Part shown: piece after piece, positions 54,271 to 64,000 of the stretch
Layout: each line of letters opens with the position of its first letter
Numbering within the stretch: the stretch's first letter is position 1
Source of the DNA: Prillingera fragicola
Taxonomy: Eukaryota; Basidiomycota; Tremellomycetes; Trichosporonales; Trichosporonaceae
DNA length: 64,000 nt
Assembly (NCBI GenBank): GCA_002335605.1
Contig: BEDY01000001.1
Location: 62,001 to 126,000 of the forward strand
Reading direction: 5' to 3'
Notes under the pieces: generated by a model
The model's input: the letters and a program-made list of their open reading frames with translations, nothing else
Told to the model about the DNA's origin: nothing
Database searches by the model: none
Position numbers and translations under genes: made by a program

Positions 54271-54637
54271 GGTGATGAGTAAGGAATGAAAGACCAAATG
54301 AACAATAGCCACGCTTAAGTAGGCCCAGGCATGGCGACGGAATCGCCGCCGGCTGTGTCCCCCGCAAGTTGCCGCCGCTGGGTAGGGTCACGACGAGCGC
54401 TGACGAAGGAGGACCCGGCCGACGGCAATGTCAGTGGATGGCAGCGGGGCCGAGCAGCGGAGGCAGGCACAATGGTTACAACAACATTGAGGGAGGCCGT
54501 GGGAGGAAAAGGGAGTGGGCCTGCTGTATGAGCACGCCTCGCGTGTCTATAGTACATGGAGAGTCTGGGCTGTCAGCAGTCGCACCTCGACAATAGGCTA
54601 ACGCACCCGCCGAGCCCATGATCACGCCGGATGCATT

Positions 54638-54811
54638 TCAAGAAGGCGGTGGCGACCCGCTTCTTGCCTCTTCGTGAGTTTCTGAAATCTGTAATGTGGA
54701 GTTGGGAAGCTCCTCTTCGAGAACAAAGTTGGCCAAGGCCGAGGTGTGTGCTGTGACGCTCCAAACTGCCGCGACGACGATGAAGAACACCACCCGGCCG
54801 TAGTTTGACAT
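54638..54811 (-). CDS. Possible 57-aa single-pass membrane protein
   Basis: MSNYGRVVFFIVVAAVWSVT opens a 57-aa frame: a short hydrophilic start, one hydrophobic segment (VVFFIVVAAVWSV), then a polar, acidic tail (NFVLEEELPN, SETHEEARSGSPPPS). It would be an ER signal anchor or a cleaved signal peptide. There is no intron and no homologue I know; it may be chance. Confidence 0.3.
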   Translation of the reverse strand: MSNYGRVVFFIVVAAVWSVTAHTSALANFVLEEELPNSTLQISETHEEARSGSPPPS

Positions 54812-55449
54812 GATGAGGTGGCCTTTGCAGCGTAGAGTGGATTAGAGCGTTGAGCCCTGTGGTATGTAATCGGCTGAAAGGGTAAGAATGGTGTACGAGC
54901 GATGATGAAGAGCAGGAGAGTACAAGAACAAGTAAGTAGTCGTTGGATGAAACGTCACCCGAGCGATCTGCCGTGCCTGAATCAGTGTGGGGGCTGTAAC
55001 CGCCATCCTCCCCCACCCTCCCCCACCCAGTCCTTTTTGACAATTCACCACTGTTCGTCTCGACATTCAATCAAGTCTACTGCATCCCATTCTCGAGGCA
55101 TGTGCATCACTAACTACAGCAATAGGTGGGATACTTACCACAGCCGCTGAATACAAAGTTTAAAGGACGGAAACGACCCGGGAGACCTCGAAAGGGCCGG
55201 CAGGAATGGTCGCACGAGCACTCCTTGTGCCACTCCTCCTCACATGTCCCAGACACGCGCTCTACCAGGCTACCTACACTGACTCCCTAGCACATCCAAC
55301 TGAGCATAGAAGCAGCAGCCCATGCCGGTACTACCACTCAAGAACCACCAACCCACTCCTGACCACCACGGGGTCCCCACGGGTCCTCGCTCCACCAATC
55401 CCCGTCCACGCCACTCGCACTCGTCGCCTCGCACCTCGCGCTCGAGTCC

Positions 55450-55454
55450 AAAAA
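55450..55454 (-). terminator. Pol III terminator of tRNA-Met
   Basis: On the minus strand five T lie 11 nt after the tRNA 3' end. Confidence 0.7.
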
Positions 55455-55465
55455 GGGATATCACG

Positions 55466-55545
55466 TATCGCCACCTCGTTTCGATCGAGGGATCTCCAGG
55501 TGCCAAAGGTATGAGCCTGGCGCTTTCCCACTAAGCCATAGCGAT
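55466..55545 (-). tRNA. tRNA-Met(CAT), initiator-like, with 8-nt intron
   Basis: On the minus strand the acceptor stem ATCGCTA pairs with TGGCGAT (one G-T pair), discriminator A. The D stem is GCTT/AAGC, the anticodon stem CCAGG/CCTGG, the anticodon CAT preceded by T33, and an 8-nt insertion (CCTTTGGC) follows base 37. The variable loop is 5 nt and the T stem CCTCG/CGAGG closes loop ATCGAAA. The A1-T72 pair and the ATCGAAA loop are hallmarks of eukaryotic initiator tRNA; the usual three G-C pairs of the initiator anticodon stem are only partly present (A29-T41). Confidence 0.85.
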
Positions 55546-55788
55546 GTTGGATGTTGGTCGAGGGTGAGGTAAGCTGATGAGGGGGTTATAAGTGGCTCGG
55601 AAGAGAAGGCTCTGCTAACTGGTTCATAACTGGCATGCATCAAGACAACCAACAACCTCATATTCAATGAGGTGTCCGGCGCAGCACTTCCAGTACAGCA
55701 TCATTCGTATTTTAATACTTCTTTCCACAATTCCTTCCATCCACGATCCATTTCTGACACGTCCACTAAATCCACCGAGTCCTACACA

Positions 55789-57885
55789 TTAGCACGAGTA
55801 GCGGAAGTGCTGGTTCTGCTTGTCGGTCATGTCGGTTTCGCCAGCGAGCTTCATCTCGTGGTCGCGTGTCTCGACGGACATGCCAGATTCCTCAAAGGCG
55901 CGGTCGCGGCGGCGGTTCTCCCTGAGATAGTAGAGCCACATGAAGCTAATATTGCACGCGTTGAGGATCAAAGCGATGGCACACCCCGTCAGGCCGCCAA
56001 TATACTTCGGTGCGTCTGACGGGACAAAGATCTGGGTGCCGACAATGTTGCCAATGCAGTAGGAAAAGAGCGACATTGCGCCGACAAACGATTTTTTGGT
56101 GCGTCCAGCGATGTTGACGGACATGAGCGGCCAGATCATAAAGGTGGGGATGGCGAAGAGGCCGTAAAACGAGAAACAGGCGTACTTTGCCCAGCTGCCG
56201 ACCGAGTCGGGTGCAAGACCGACGTACAAAAACACAATGATGGGCACGCAGCAAAAGAGGACTGCGGCGGGGAAGCGCAACTTTGGCCAGCGCGTGACGG
56301 TAAAGGCCGTTGCGAGGATACACGTAAAGCCAATTGCGTTGGCGGGCATCGAGTAGAGAATGGTTTCGAGCGGGCTAAAGCCGAGGGAACGATAGACCAA
56401 AGCATTAAAGGTTGAGAGCCCGCCATTAGGTACACACGACAAGAAGTTGTAGAGAATAAGGTGCCAGAACTGCCTGTCCTTGAGCCCCTCGATACACTGG
56501 GACCAGACCCAGGGGTGTTGCTCGCCGCCGCCGGTGGCGTTGGAGACAATACGGGCCTTGGCCATGCGCTTCTCGCGCCTGGAGAGCCACCAGACCTCGT
56601 CCGGGGTGCCGACCATGACCAGCAGAACAATGCCCATGCCGACGGTCAGGCCGCCGAGGAAAAAGTTGATGACGCGCCAGGCGGCGATGCCACCGCTCTT
56701 CTGTGCGTTGAGAGCGATAAAGTAGATGCCGATGCTGAACACGATGCCGAAAAAGGTGTCTGTGGCTTTAGTAACACGTTCGGCTCGGAGAAGACTCACT
56801 CATGGCATAGTAAAAGTTCTGACGCAGGGTCTGCTCGCGACGCAGGTACCACGACGAGGTAAGCATGGCGAAGCCGGGGGTGACGACGGCCTCAAACCAG
56901 CCCAGGCAGACACGCACGACCGAGAGCTCGGCATAGTTGTTGCAGCCGCCGAGGGCGAGGACCATGCCGCCCCAGATAATTACACAGATCGAGAGAGCCT
57001 TGCCAAGCGAAACGCGCTGCATGAACCAGCCCATGGGGAGCTGGGCAATGGCGTACGCCATGTCTGACCGTTTAGCCATGCCCCACACGAGTTGACAGCG
57101 AGCTCACAGAAAAAGGTGGACAGATCGGCATACTGGTTACCCTTGAGGTTGGTGTCCTCGCGCAGTCCAAAGATGACACCAGAGGACAGCGACGTCTTGT
57201 CCGAGTATTGCAGGCCATACGTGATCATGAGCAGGGGCATCATGATGCTGCGGGTGGTCAGTCGCTACACCAGCGCCGATGAGAACCGTGCCAAGCACCC
57301 TGCAGCAGCCTGACGGTGCTGTCGACTGCCCTCGACGGTAATCGTCGGCTTGTCGGCTACTCACAAGTCAATCTTGAGTCGTAGCTTCTTGTACTCGGCC
57401 TCGCTGCATGGTCAGTCTCTGAGCTGCGGAGCTTGTGGCTAAATTACGGGATAGTGCCTGGCCGGCCATGTGTTCGCTGCCGAACTGCGCGCGACCCACA
57501 GCGCTCATGACCAGCACGCTATCCATGGCATGCACCGATGGTAGCCCTACGACAAAATAGTTTGTCGCCTCTGCCCCGGATAGCCCCTACATCGATTGTC
57601 GGTGGAGCAGCAGCAGCTGACCATCCTGGCGCGACAAGCTCCCAAATTGTCGCTCACAAACCCACGGGTATCCTCCGGACCGGAAATCAAAACCACCTCC
57701 TCCCAAACCCCCTTCTAACAGGCGATAACGACTCACGTAAATTCGTGCTCGGCGCAGATAATGTCCTCTGCGTCAAAGATCTCAGCCTCCTTGACGGTCA
57801 TGGTGGTGTTGTTCTTCTCGTAGTCGTGGCCGCCTGCCGGGGGAAGGGCGGCCTTTTCGTCGCTGTGGTGGAGTTCGGCGACCAT
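55789..57885 (-). CDS. Dal5/anion:cation symporter-family permease
   Basis: Exons (minus strand): 57885-57737, 57403-57365, 57247-57108, 57063-56800 and 56759-55789; 520 aa. The hydrophilic N-terminus (MVAELHHSDEKAALPPAGG) is followed by 12 expected membrane segments. Family blocks: LMITYGLQYSDKTSLSSGVI, YAIAQLPMGWFMQRV, VVRVCLGWFEAVVTPGFAML, TSSWYLRREQTLRQNFYYAM, and, after the central loop, LSTFNALVYRSLGFSPLETI. This matches fungal allantoate, nicotinate, pantothenate and related vitamin or anion transporters of the major facilitator superfamily; the substrate is not readable. The tail (MSVETRDHEMKLAGETDM) is cytosolic. Intron 1 is 333 nt, far above the local norm, and exon 2 only 39 nt. 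Confidence 0.88.
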
Positions 57886-59365
57886 CTTGCGAGGAATCGT
57901 TCTGCGTGGCGTGCCTCCGTCTAGAGCTGGGGCTCGGGAAGCGCTAGAGCTTCTGCTGTGACTGGTTCCGGGGGGGGGGTAGGAGTGTAGAGTAATGCGT
58001 GTTCGTGCAGAGGTGCGGCGAGCCAGAGTGGCAAGTGAGGTTGATTTTATACCTCATCCATGGGTCCAGCCTTCGCAGGATCGCATGACCCACCAAGACC
58101 CAAAGGTGGGGCAAAGCAAACTGTAACCGGATATCAATCGATCGGCGGTAGCTGTTCCGCTCGAATTCCGATGCATGCAGAACGCGTCGAGAGCTGACCG
58201 CATAGCAGCGTCCAGCAGGAGAATGGAGTGGAGCTCGTGCCTGGCGGGCAGGAACAACGAGTGGGTCCTGTGTGGGGAGCAACTGCTGTTCGATGTCATG
58301 CCAGAAAGCCTACATTGTCAAATGTCTTTCTCGGCGACCGGCCACTCTTCTGCGGATCTGCATCCCCACGTCTAGACATTGGCAACGTTGTTGGCCCCCG
58401 GGTCCGATAGGCGAGTACCCCTGTGCGCAGCTCTCTCTGCGCCTTGGACGTAGTGTGCTCTGCGCGTTGGACACAGTGTGGCTCTCTGGGCATCTCACGG
58501 CCGGCTTAGTTCGTTCTGGCTCGTTCTGGCTCACCAGGCAGAGTCTACCAGGCATTATCGCCGGTAGTGCAGTAGCCAGCCTAGTGCACGTGGATGTACC
58601 ATAGCCGTGGTACGTCGTTGTTCTGAAAGTACCGGCATCGAGGTGTGTGGTTGTAATAGACGGCACTCCTGCTAGCTGCTAGGCCTCGCCATCATTCCAT
58701 GCCGCGACTCAGGGGCCCAGCGCCAGCAGGCCGGCTCAGTGGCTCCTTACGGCTGTTGAACGGCGAGGCTGGGTATCGCTCGTGTGTGGATGGATGCGTA
58801 CAGGTGTGCTGCGGCTGCGGTGGGAGTCGGTTGGTCGCACGACCTCACGCACTTTGGCGGCTGGGGAGCTGCTCGAGTCCAACCTGGGTCCTGCGAGGTA
58901 ATGAGTGCAGTTGACACCAAAGTCGAAGCCATCTGCGACGACAAGAACACGACTGAGAAAGTGGGACAGATGCTTGCACGTGACAGGCCAAATCATGCCG
59001 ATTAAAAAGGTGGATTCTTCTAAATGTTACTACACCGTCCCATCGTGGACCATGCTTGACGTTCATAGACGGAGAGGTAGGTAAAGGCACGCGTACCTCA
59101 TTGCTGAGTGCACGAGCTGGTCGCGCTTCACTCGGGCATCTCGACGGCCGTGACATTCGTCGTTCCGCCCCGCGATTCATAGCAGGCCTTGAGCCTTTGG
59201 TACGCTGTGCGGCTCACCTCGTTCATTGACTGTCAAGTATACAATCGCCGCGACGCGATCAGTTAGTGGCGATGATCAGTAGCGCTTCGAGCCAGACCAG
59301 TGACTATTACATGCTGCACTGAAAATGCTGATATTTGCTGCCTAACAACGCCGACGAGAACCGTA
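57886..59365. other. Intergenic, two very short open frames
   Basis: 1.5 kb. Two short frames with good composition were seen: plus 58901-59005 (MSAVDTKVEAICDDKNTTEK, 34 aa) and minus 59226-59128 (MNEVSRTAYQRLKACYESRG, 32 aa). Neither has supporting introns or known relatives, so I do not call them genes. Confidence 0.45.
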
Positions 59366-60790
59366 TTAAACACGGTGGTAGACGTCTTTGGGGGTAAGAC
59401 CAGCCTGGCCACGCTTGGCGTTGGCGCGGCCCCAGGCCTTGATGCGGATGGACTCGATCTCGATAAAGCCCGAGGTGGCGGTGGGCTCAAAGCCACCAAG
59501 CTCGTCCATGGACGAGAACTTGGCGTCGTAGAGGCCCTCGTCGGCGTCACGGCCCTGGACAATGACGTTGCCCTTGTAGATGGCGAGACGGACGAGACCG
59601 TTGACAGTCTTCTGCGAGGCGGGGATGGCGGCGGTGATGAACTCGCGCTCGGGCGAGAAGAAGAAGCCGTTGTAGAGGATCTCGGAGAACTTGATGGTGA
59701 TGAACTGGTCACGGAGGGCACGGACGTTGCGGTCAAGGGTCATGCCCTCGAGGTCCATGTGGGCGACACGGAGGATGGTGCCACCGGGCGACTCGTAGCA
59801 TCCACGCGACTTGACGCCGATGAAACGGTTCTCGACAATGTCGACACGGCCGACACCGTGGCGGCGGGCAAGAGCGTTGAGCGAGAGGAAGATCTCAACG
59901 GCGTCGGTGACAACCTTGCCGTCGGCGGGGTAGGTGATCTTGACGGGGAGACCCTTCTCGAACTCAATCTCGACCTTCTCGGGGGTCTCGGGGGCCTTGA
60001 GGGGCGAGGTGGTGAGCTTCCACATGTCGTCGGGGGGAGTGGTGTTGGGGTCCTCGAGGATACCGGCCTCGTACGAGATGTGGAACAGGTTCTCGTCGGT
60101 CGACCAGGGCTTGGCCTGGGTCTGGGTGACGGGGATGCCGTTGGCAGCGGCGTAGTCGAGGAGAGCGGAACGACCAGCGAAACGCTCGTAGAAGACGGGA
60201 AGACGCCAGGGGGCAATGACCTTGATGGTGGGGTCGAGGCCGTAGAAAGCGAGCTCGAAACGGACCTGGTCGTTGCCCTTGCCGGTGCAGCCGTGCGAGA
60301 CAAAGTCGCAGCCCTCACGCTTGGCAACCTCCATCATGCCGCGGGCAATGACGGGGCGGGCAAGCGAGGTGCCGAGGAGGTAGACACCCTCGTAGATGGC
60401 GTTGCACTGGACGGCGGGGTAGATGAGCTCCTCGACAAACTCGCGCTTGAGGTCCTCGAGGAAGAAGCCAACGGCACCGCAGTCCATGGCCTTTTTGCGG
60501 GCAGCCTCAAAGTCCTAAGGGTGTGTTAGTGGTGTTGAGATGCATCCGCAGCATGGGTTGCTCACCTCCTCCTGGCCGACGTCGGCCATGAAGGCAACAA
60601 CGTCGTAACCCTCCTCGATGAGCCAGAGGAGAATGCATGAGGTGTCTGTGGTGAGTTAGTATGATTGCGGGGCAGGGTGTGGGGGTGGAAAGCGGGTCGA
60701 AGTGTGTCGAGGATAAGTTGATGGATACTAACCGAGACCACCCGAGTAGGCGAGGAGGACCTTGCCCTTCTTCTCAGTCTGAGCAGGCAT
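59366..60790 (-). CDS. ARG1: Argininosuccinate synthase
   Basis: Exons (minus strand): 60790-60733, 60645-60566 and 60514-59366; 428 aa. It joins citrulline and aspartate with ATP in arginine synthesis and the urea cycle. The N-type ATP pyrophosphatase loop is AYSGGLDTSCIL (SGGLDTS at 16-22, split by the first intron). Other blocks: [49 protein letters not shown], and [11 protein letters not shown]. The tail ends [11 protein letters not shown]. Codon usage is strongly biased to C/G third positions, as in highly expressed genes. It is divergent from TGS1; the shared promoter holds a TGAGTCA element. Confidence 0.97.
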
Positions 60791-60974
60791 GATTGCTATG
60801 CTAGTGGTGTGTGTTGGGGGGAGGGTTTTAGTGGATGAGAGTGTAGTGGAGAGAGAAAGAGATGGAGATTTTGACGATAAGCAGACGACTCGAACTCGAA
60901 CGGACAAAAAACAGCCCCAGCATCCTCCGGCCGATCCGGCCGGGTGTTGGGCGGAATTTGATCCCGAGTGGGCA

Positions 60975-60987
60975 TGAGTCACGTGAC
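60975..60987. promoter_or_regulatory. TGAGTCA/CACGTG element in ARG1-TGS1 promoter
   Basis: TGAGTCA (60975-60981), the Gcn4/Cpc1 consensus, overlaps the palindrome GTCACGTGAC (60978-60987), an E-box. It lies 185 nt upstream of the ARG1 ATG, a sensible place for general amino-acid control. Confidence 0.6.
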
Positions 60988-61097
60988 TGTGGGGTCCCAC
61001 TCTTTCGATTGATTGTTGGTTTCTCGCCACATCCATGGAAATCTGGAGCATCTGTTGTTATTGTCGACTACTACTCTACCTCTCAATTCCAGCTACG

Positions 61098-62407
<1,310 letters not shown>

Positions 62408-62918
62408 GGAGGGCGTGAGGGTGTTCCACTCGAGCGTGGGCAGAAGAGGTTGGGAGTGCAGCCCCAACAAGCTGGAGGGCAGGATGCTCGGCCATTGGGT
62501 TACATCTTTTCTGAGAGCATTACACTAATAGCATATCATGTCATGCATTGTATCGCAGGTACTCTTCTCGTCGTCGCCAGTCATCCGTGCCGCGGCCACA
62601 GAAGCCGACGTCGAGGTACATCCACTACATCCCTCGACAGGGTACCTTGGTGCCAAGCCACCGACACCACCACTGATGACGCCACACCAGTGCAAGGTGG
62701 ATGTGTTGCACAGCTTGTTCGCGTCGAGATCTGTGCATGTGGTGGGTGGCTTCGACCGCAAACATCTGCAGTTCTGACACTTTGAATGAACACATCTCTT
62801 CGCTTTTACCACTGATTCGATAAGGCACAGCAACTCTCGCAGTCATCACCACGCTCTCCAGACTCTCACGCGTCTAGTCGTCCAACTCTGCACCAGTCTC
62901 GACCCCAGCATTCAAAGC
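62408..62918. other. Intergenic
   Basis: 511 nt between same-strand genes with the TGS1 3' end and the next promoter. No gene supported. Confidence 0.5.
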
Positions 62919-63641
62919 ATGTCCAACCCACCCGGAGGCGTCGGCTCCCCATACGGGAGCTACGGCAACCAAGATATGAACCAGTACAACCCCACAGGCG
63001 GCGCCGCCCCACCGCCGCCCCAGGCCAGCACCGGGTGGCAGCAGTCGGCCTACCAGCAGAGTCTGGGGCGGTATCAGCCGCAGCCTCCCCACCAGCAGTC
63101 GGGGCAGCAGGGACATGGCCGGGGGGAGAATGCGTCCTACTACGGCACCGACGTCCCGAGTGGTCCCACCGGCGGCGGGGGTGCAGCTGTGCAGGGGCAG
63201 TACGCACCCCAGCAAGGTTACGGCGCCCCTCCACCTGGGCTGTACGCCCAGCCTGGACCGCACCATGCTGCCGCGAAGTATCAGCACTATGGCGATCAAC
63301 ACTCGGCGGGGCAGTATGGCGCTTCCGCTGCGGCCGGCGGGGCGGGATATGGTGCCTCGCAGGCTGCGTCAGGCCATGCGCCCTTGCAAGGCCGCACGGC
63401 GCACGGCAGCGGCAAGCACGACAAGGAGGACAAGAAGGCCGAAAAGGAGCGTGAGAGGGCTGAAAAGGAGCGGCACAAGCTGGAGAAGAAGGCGAGGAAG
63501 GGCAAGAAGGGGAGCGATAGTGGAAGTGGCAGTGAGAGTGGTGGAAAGAAGAAAAAGAAGAACAAGAAGAAGGGTGGGAAGCGGAGGAGTAGTGGGAGTG
63601 GGAGCGATAGTGGGAGCGATAGTGGGAGCGACAGTGACTAG
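62919..63641 (+). CDS. Low-complexity Q/G/Y-rich protein with K/E and SD tail, 240 aa
   Basis: A single exon in three compositional blocks. Residues 1-155 are Gly/Gln/Tyr/Pro-rich, prion-like (GSPYGSYGNQDMNQYNPTGG, APQQGYGAPPPGLYAQPGP). Residues 165-195 form a highly charged helix (KHDKEDKKAEKERERAEKER), possibly a single alpha-helix or short coiled coil. The tail alternates basic and Ser/Gly/Asp runs (KKGSDSGSGSESGGKKKKK) and ends in SDSGSD repeats, likely casein-kinase-2 sites. No known domain. The layout resembles RNA-granule or nucleolar proteins; function unknown. The ATG context is good (AGCATGTCC). Confidence 0.75.
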   Translation: MSNPPGGVGSPYGSYGNQDMNQYNPTGGAAPPPPQASTGWQQSAYQQSLGRYQPQPPHQQSGQQGHGRGENASYYGTDVPSGPTGGGGAAVQGQYAPQQGYGAPPPGLYAQPGPHHAAAKYQHYGDQHSAGQYGASAAAGGAGYGASQAASGHAPLQGRTAHGSGKHDKEDKKAEKERERAEKERHKLEKKARKGKKGSDSGSGSESGGKKKKKNKKKGGKRRSSGSGSDSGSDSGSDSD

Positions 63642-64000
63642 GTGGGCTGTGATGGCTGTTAGCATGGATGTGTGGGTAGACCGGATGACGAGGTCAGGTA
63701 GAGAGGCCGTAGGCAAGGACGGCGAGGATGTGACCAACAGCAGTAATCACCTCGGGCCAGCATCTCTCAGCGAGTTCATAACCCGTGGCATGCACCACTC
63801 CATCACTGCACAAGTCCCCACGCTTAGACGACACTTGGGACTGGGGAGTGGTTGATAGCTGATAAGCCATTCTCGGCGCGGAGCATTTGCGCATCACTTA
63901 CGTTTGTGCGCTCCTCGTCTCAGCCACCCGCCCGAGTTCCAATGCTCCACTCTCCCCACGCAGCACGGGCAGCGCCGCCACACCCAGCCAGAGCCCACCA
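63642..64000. other. Window edge, no supported gene
   Basis: 359 nt after the last gene. The final 60 nt is Pro/Ala/Arg-codon-rich on both strands and might enter a gene beyond the window, but it is too short to judge. Confidence 0.4.

Larger units (their letters stand above)
54271..55465. other. Intergenic, one small open frame
   Basis: About 1.2 kb upstream of the previous gene. Apart from the 57-codon membrane-type frame listed next I see no gene. Confidence 0.45.

Noticed and set aside
59400..60529. 409-codon plus-strand frame opposite ARG1
   Set aside because: Antisense of a strongly GC3-biased, clearly identified gene; such long shadows are expected.

Overview
This window is a piece of a GC-rich, intron-rich fungal nuclear genome. 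Nearly every gene is cut by short introns of about 35-60 nt with GTGAGT, GTACGT or GTATGT donors, CTAAC/CTGAC-like branch points a few bases before the 3' AG, and mostly CAG ends. That gene style, a HAC1/HXL1-type bZIP gene with a frame-changing Ire1-type intron, and tRNA genes with short introns fit a basidiomycete yeast. A tremellomycete, perhaps Trichosporonales, is my best guess. The guess rests on gene style and protein resemblance, not on a marker gene.

Layout. 1-3231 is gene-poor apart from a 52-aa three-exon gene. 3232-9524 holds a small mitochondrial-like protein, NC2 alpha (BUR6), an 85-aa novel protein, farnesyl diphosphate synthase (ERG20), proteasome chaperone PAC2 (ADD66) and a tRNA-Pro(TGG). 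9525-16173 is gene-poor except for a GNAT acetyltransferase. 16174-24385 holds the HAC1/HXL1 unfolded-protein-response factor, ERG26, a tandem pair of glycine-rich low-complexity proteins and mitochondrial bL36. 24593-30363 holds mitochondrial Phe-tRNA synthetase (MSF1), threonine deaminase (ILV1) and glutathione synthetase (GSH2). 30809-33020 has two unknown genes. 33586-37989 holds UBA2 and RAM1, divergent across a short promoter with a hairpin and a CACGTG box. 37990-47778 contains four unknown genes in loose spacing. 47779-57885 holds an MFSD1-like transporter, two disordered proteins, a protein that may be a divergent C48-type protease, an initiator-like tRNA-Met and a Dal5-family permease. 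57886-64000 holds ARG1 and TGS1, divergent from one promoter, and a disordered low-complexity protein.

How the genes relate. This is ordinary eukaryotic housekeeping without operons. ERG20 and ERG26 belong to isoprenoid and sterol synthesis, and RAM1 uses the farnesyl diphosphate made by ERG20. ILV1, ARG1 and GSH2 are amino-acid and thiol metabolism. UBA2 is SUMO activation. The standout is HAC1/HXL1: a perfect 7-bp stem displays the 7-nt loop CAGCAGT, and removal of a 53-nt non-spliceosomal intron switches the last 120 codons into a different open frame.

Gene models were built by hand from frame, phase and splice motifs, so exon ends of the unknown genes carry the most risk.
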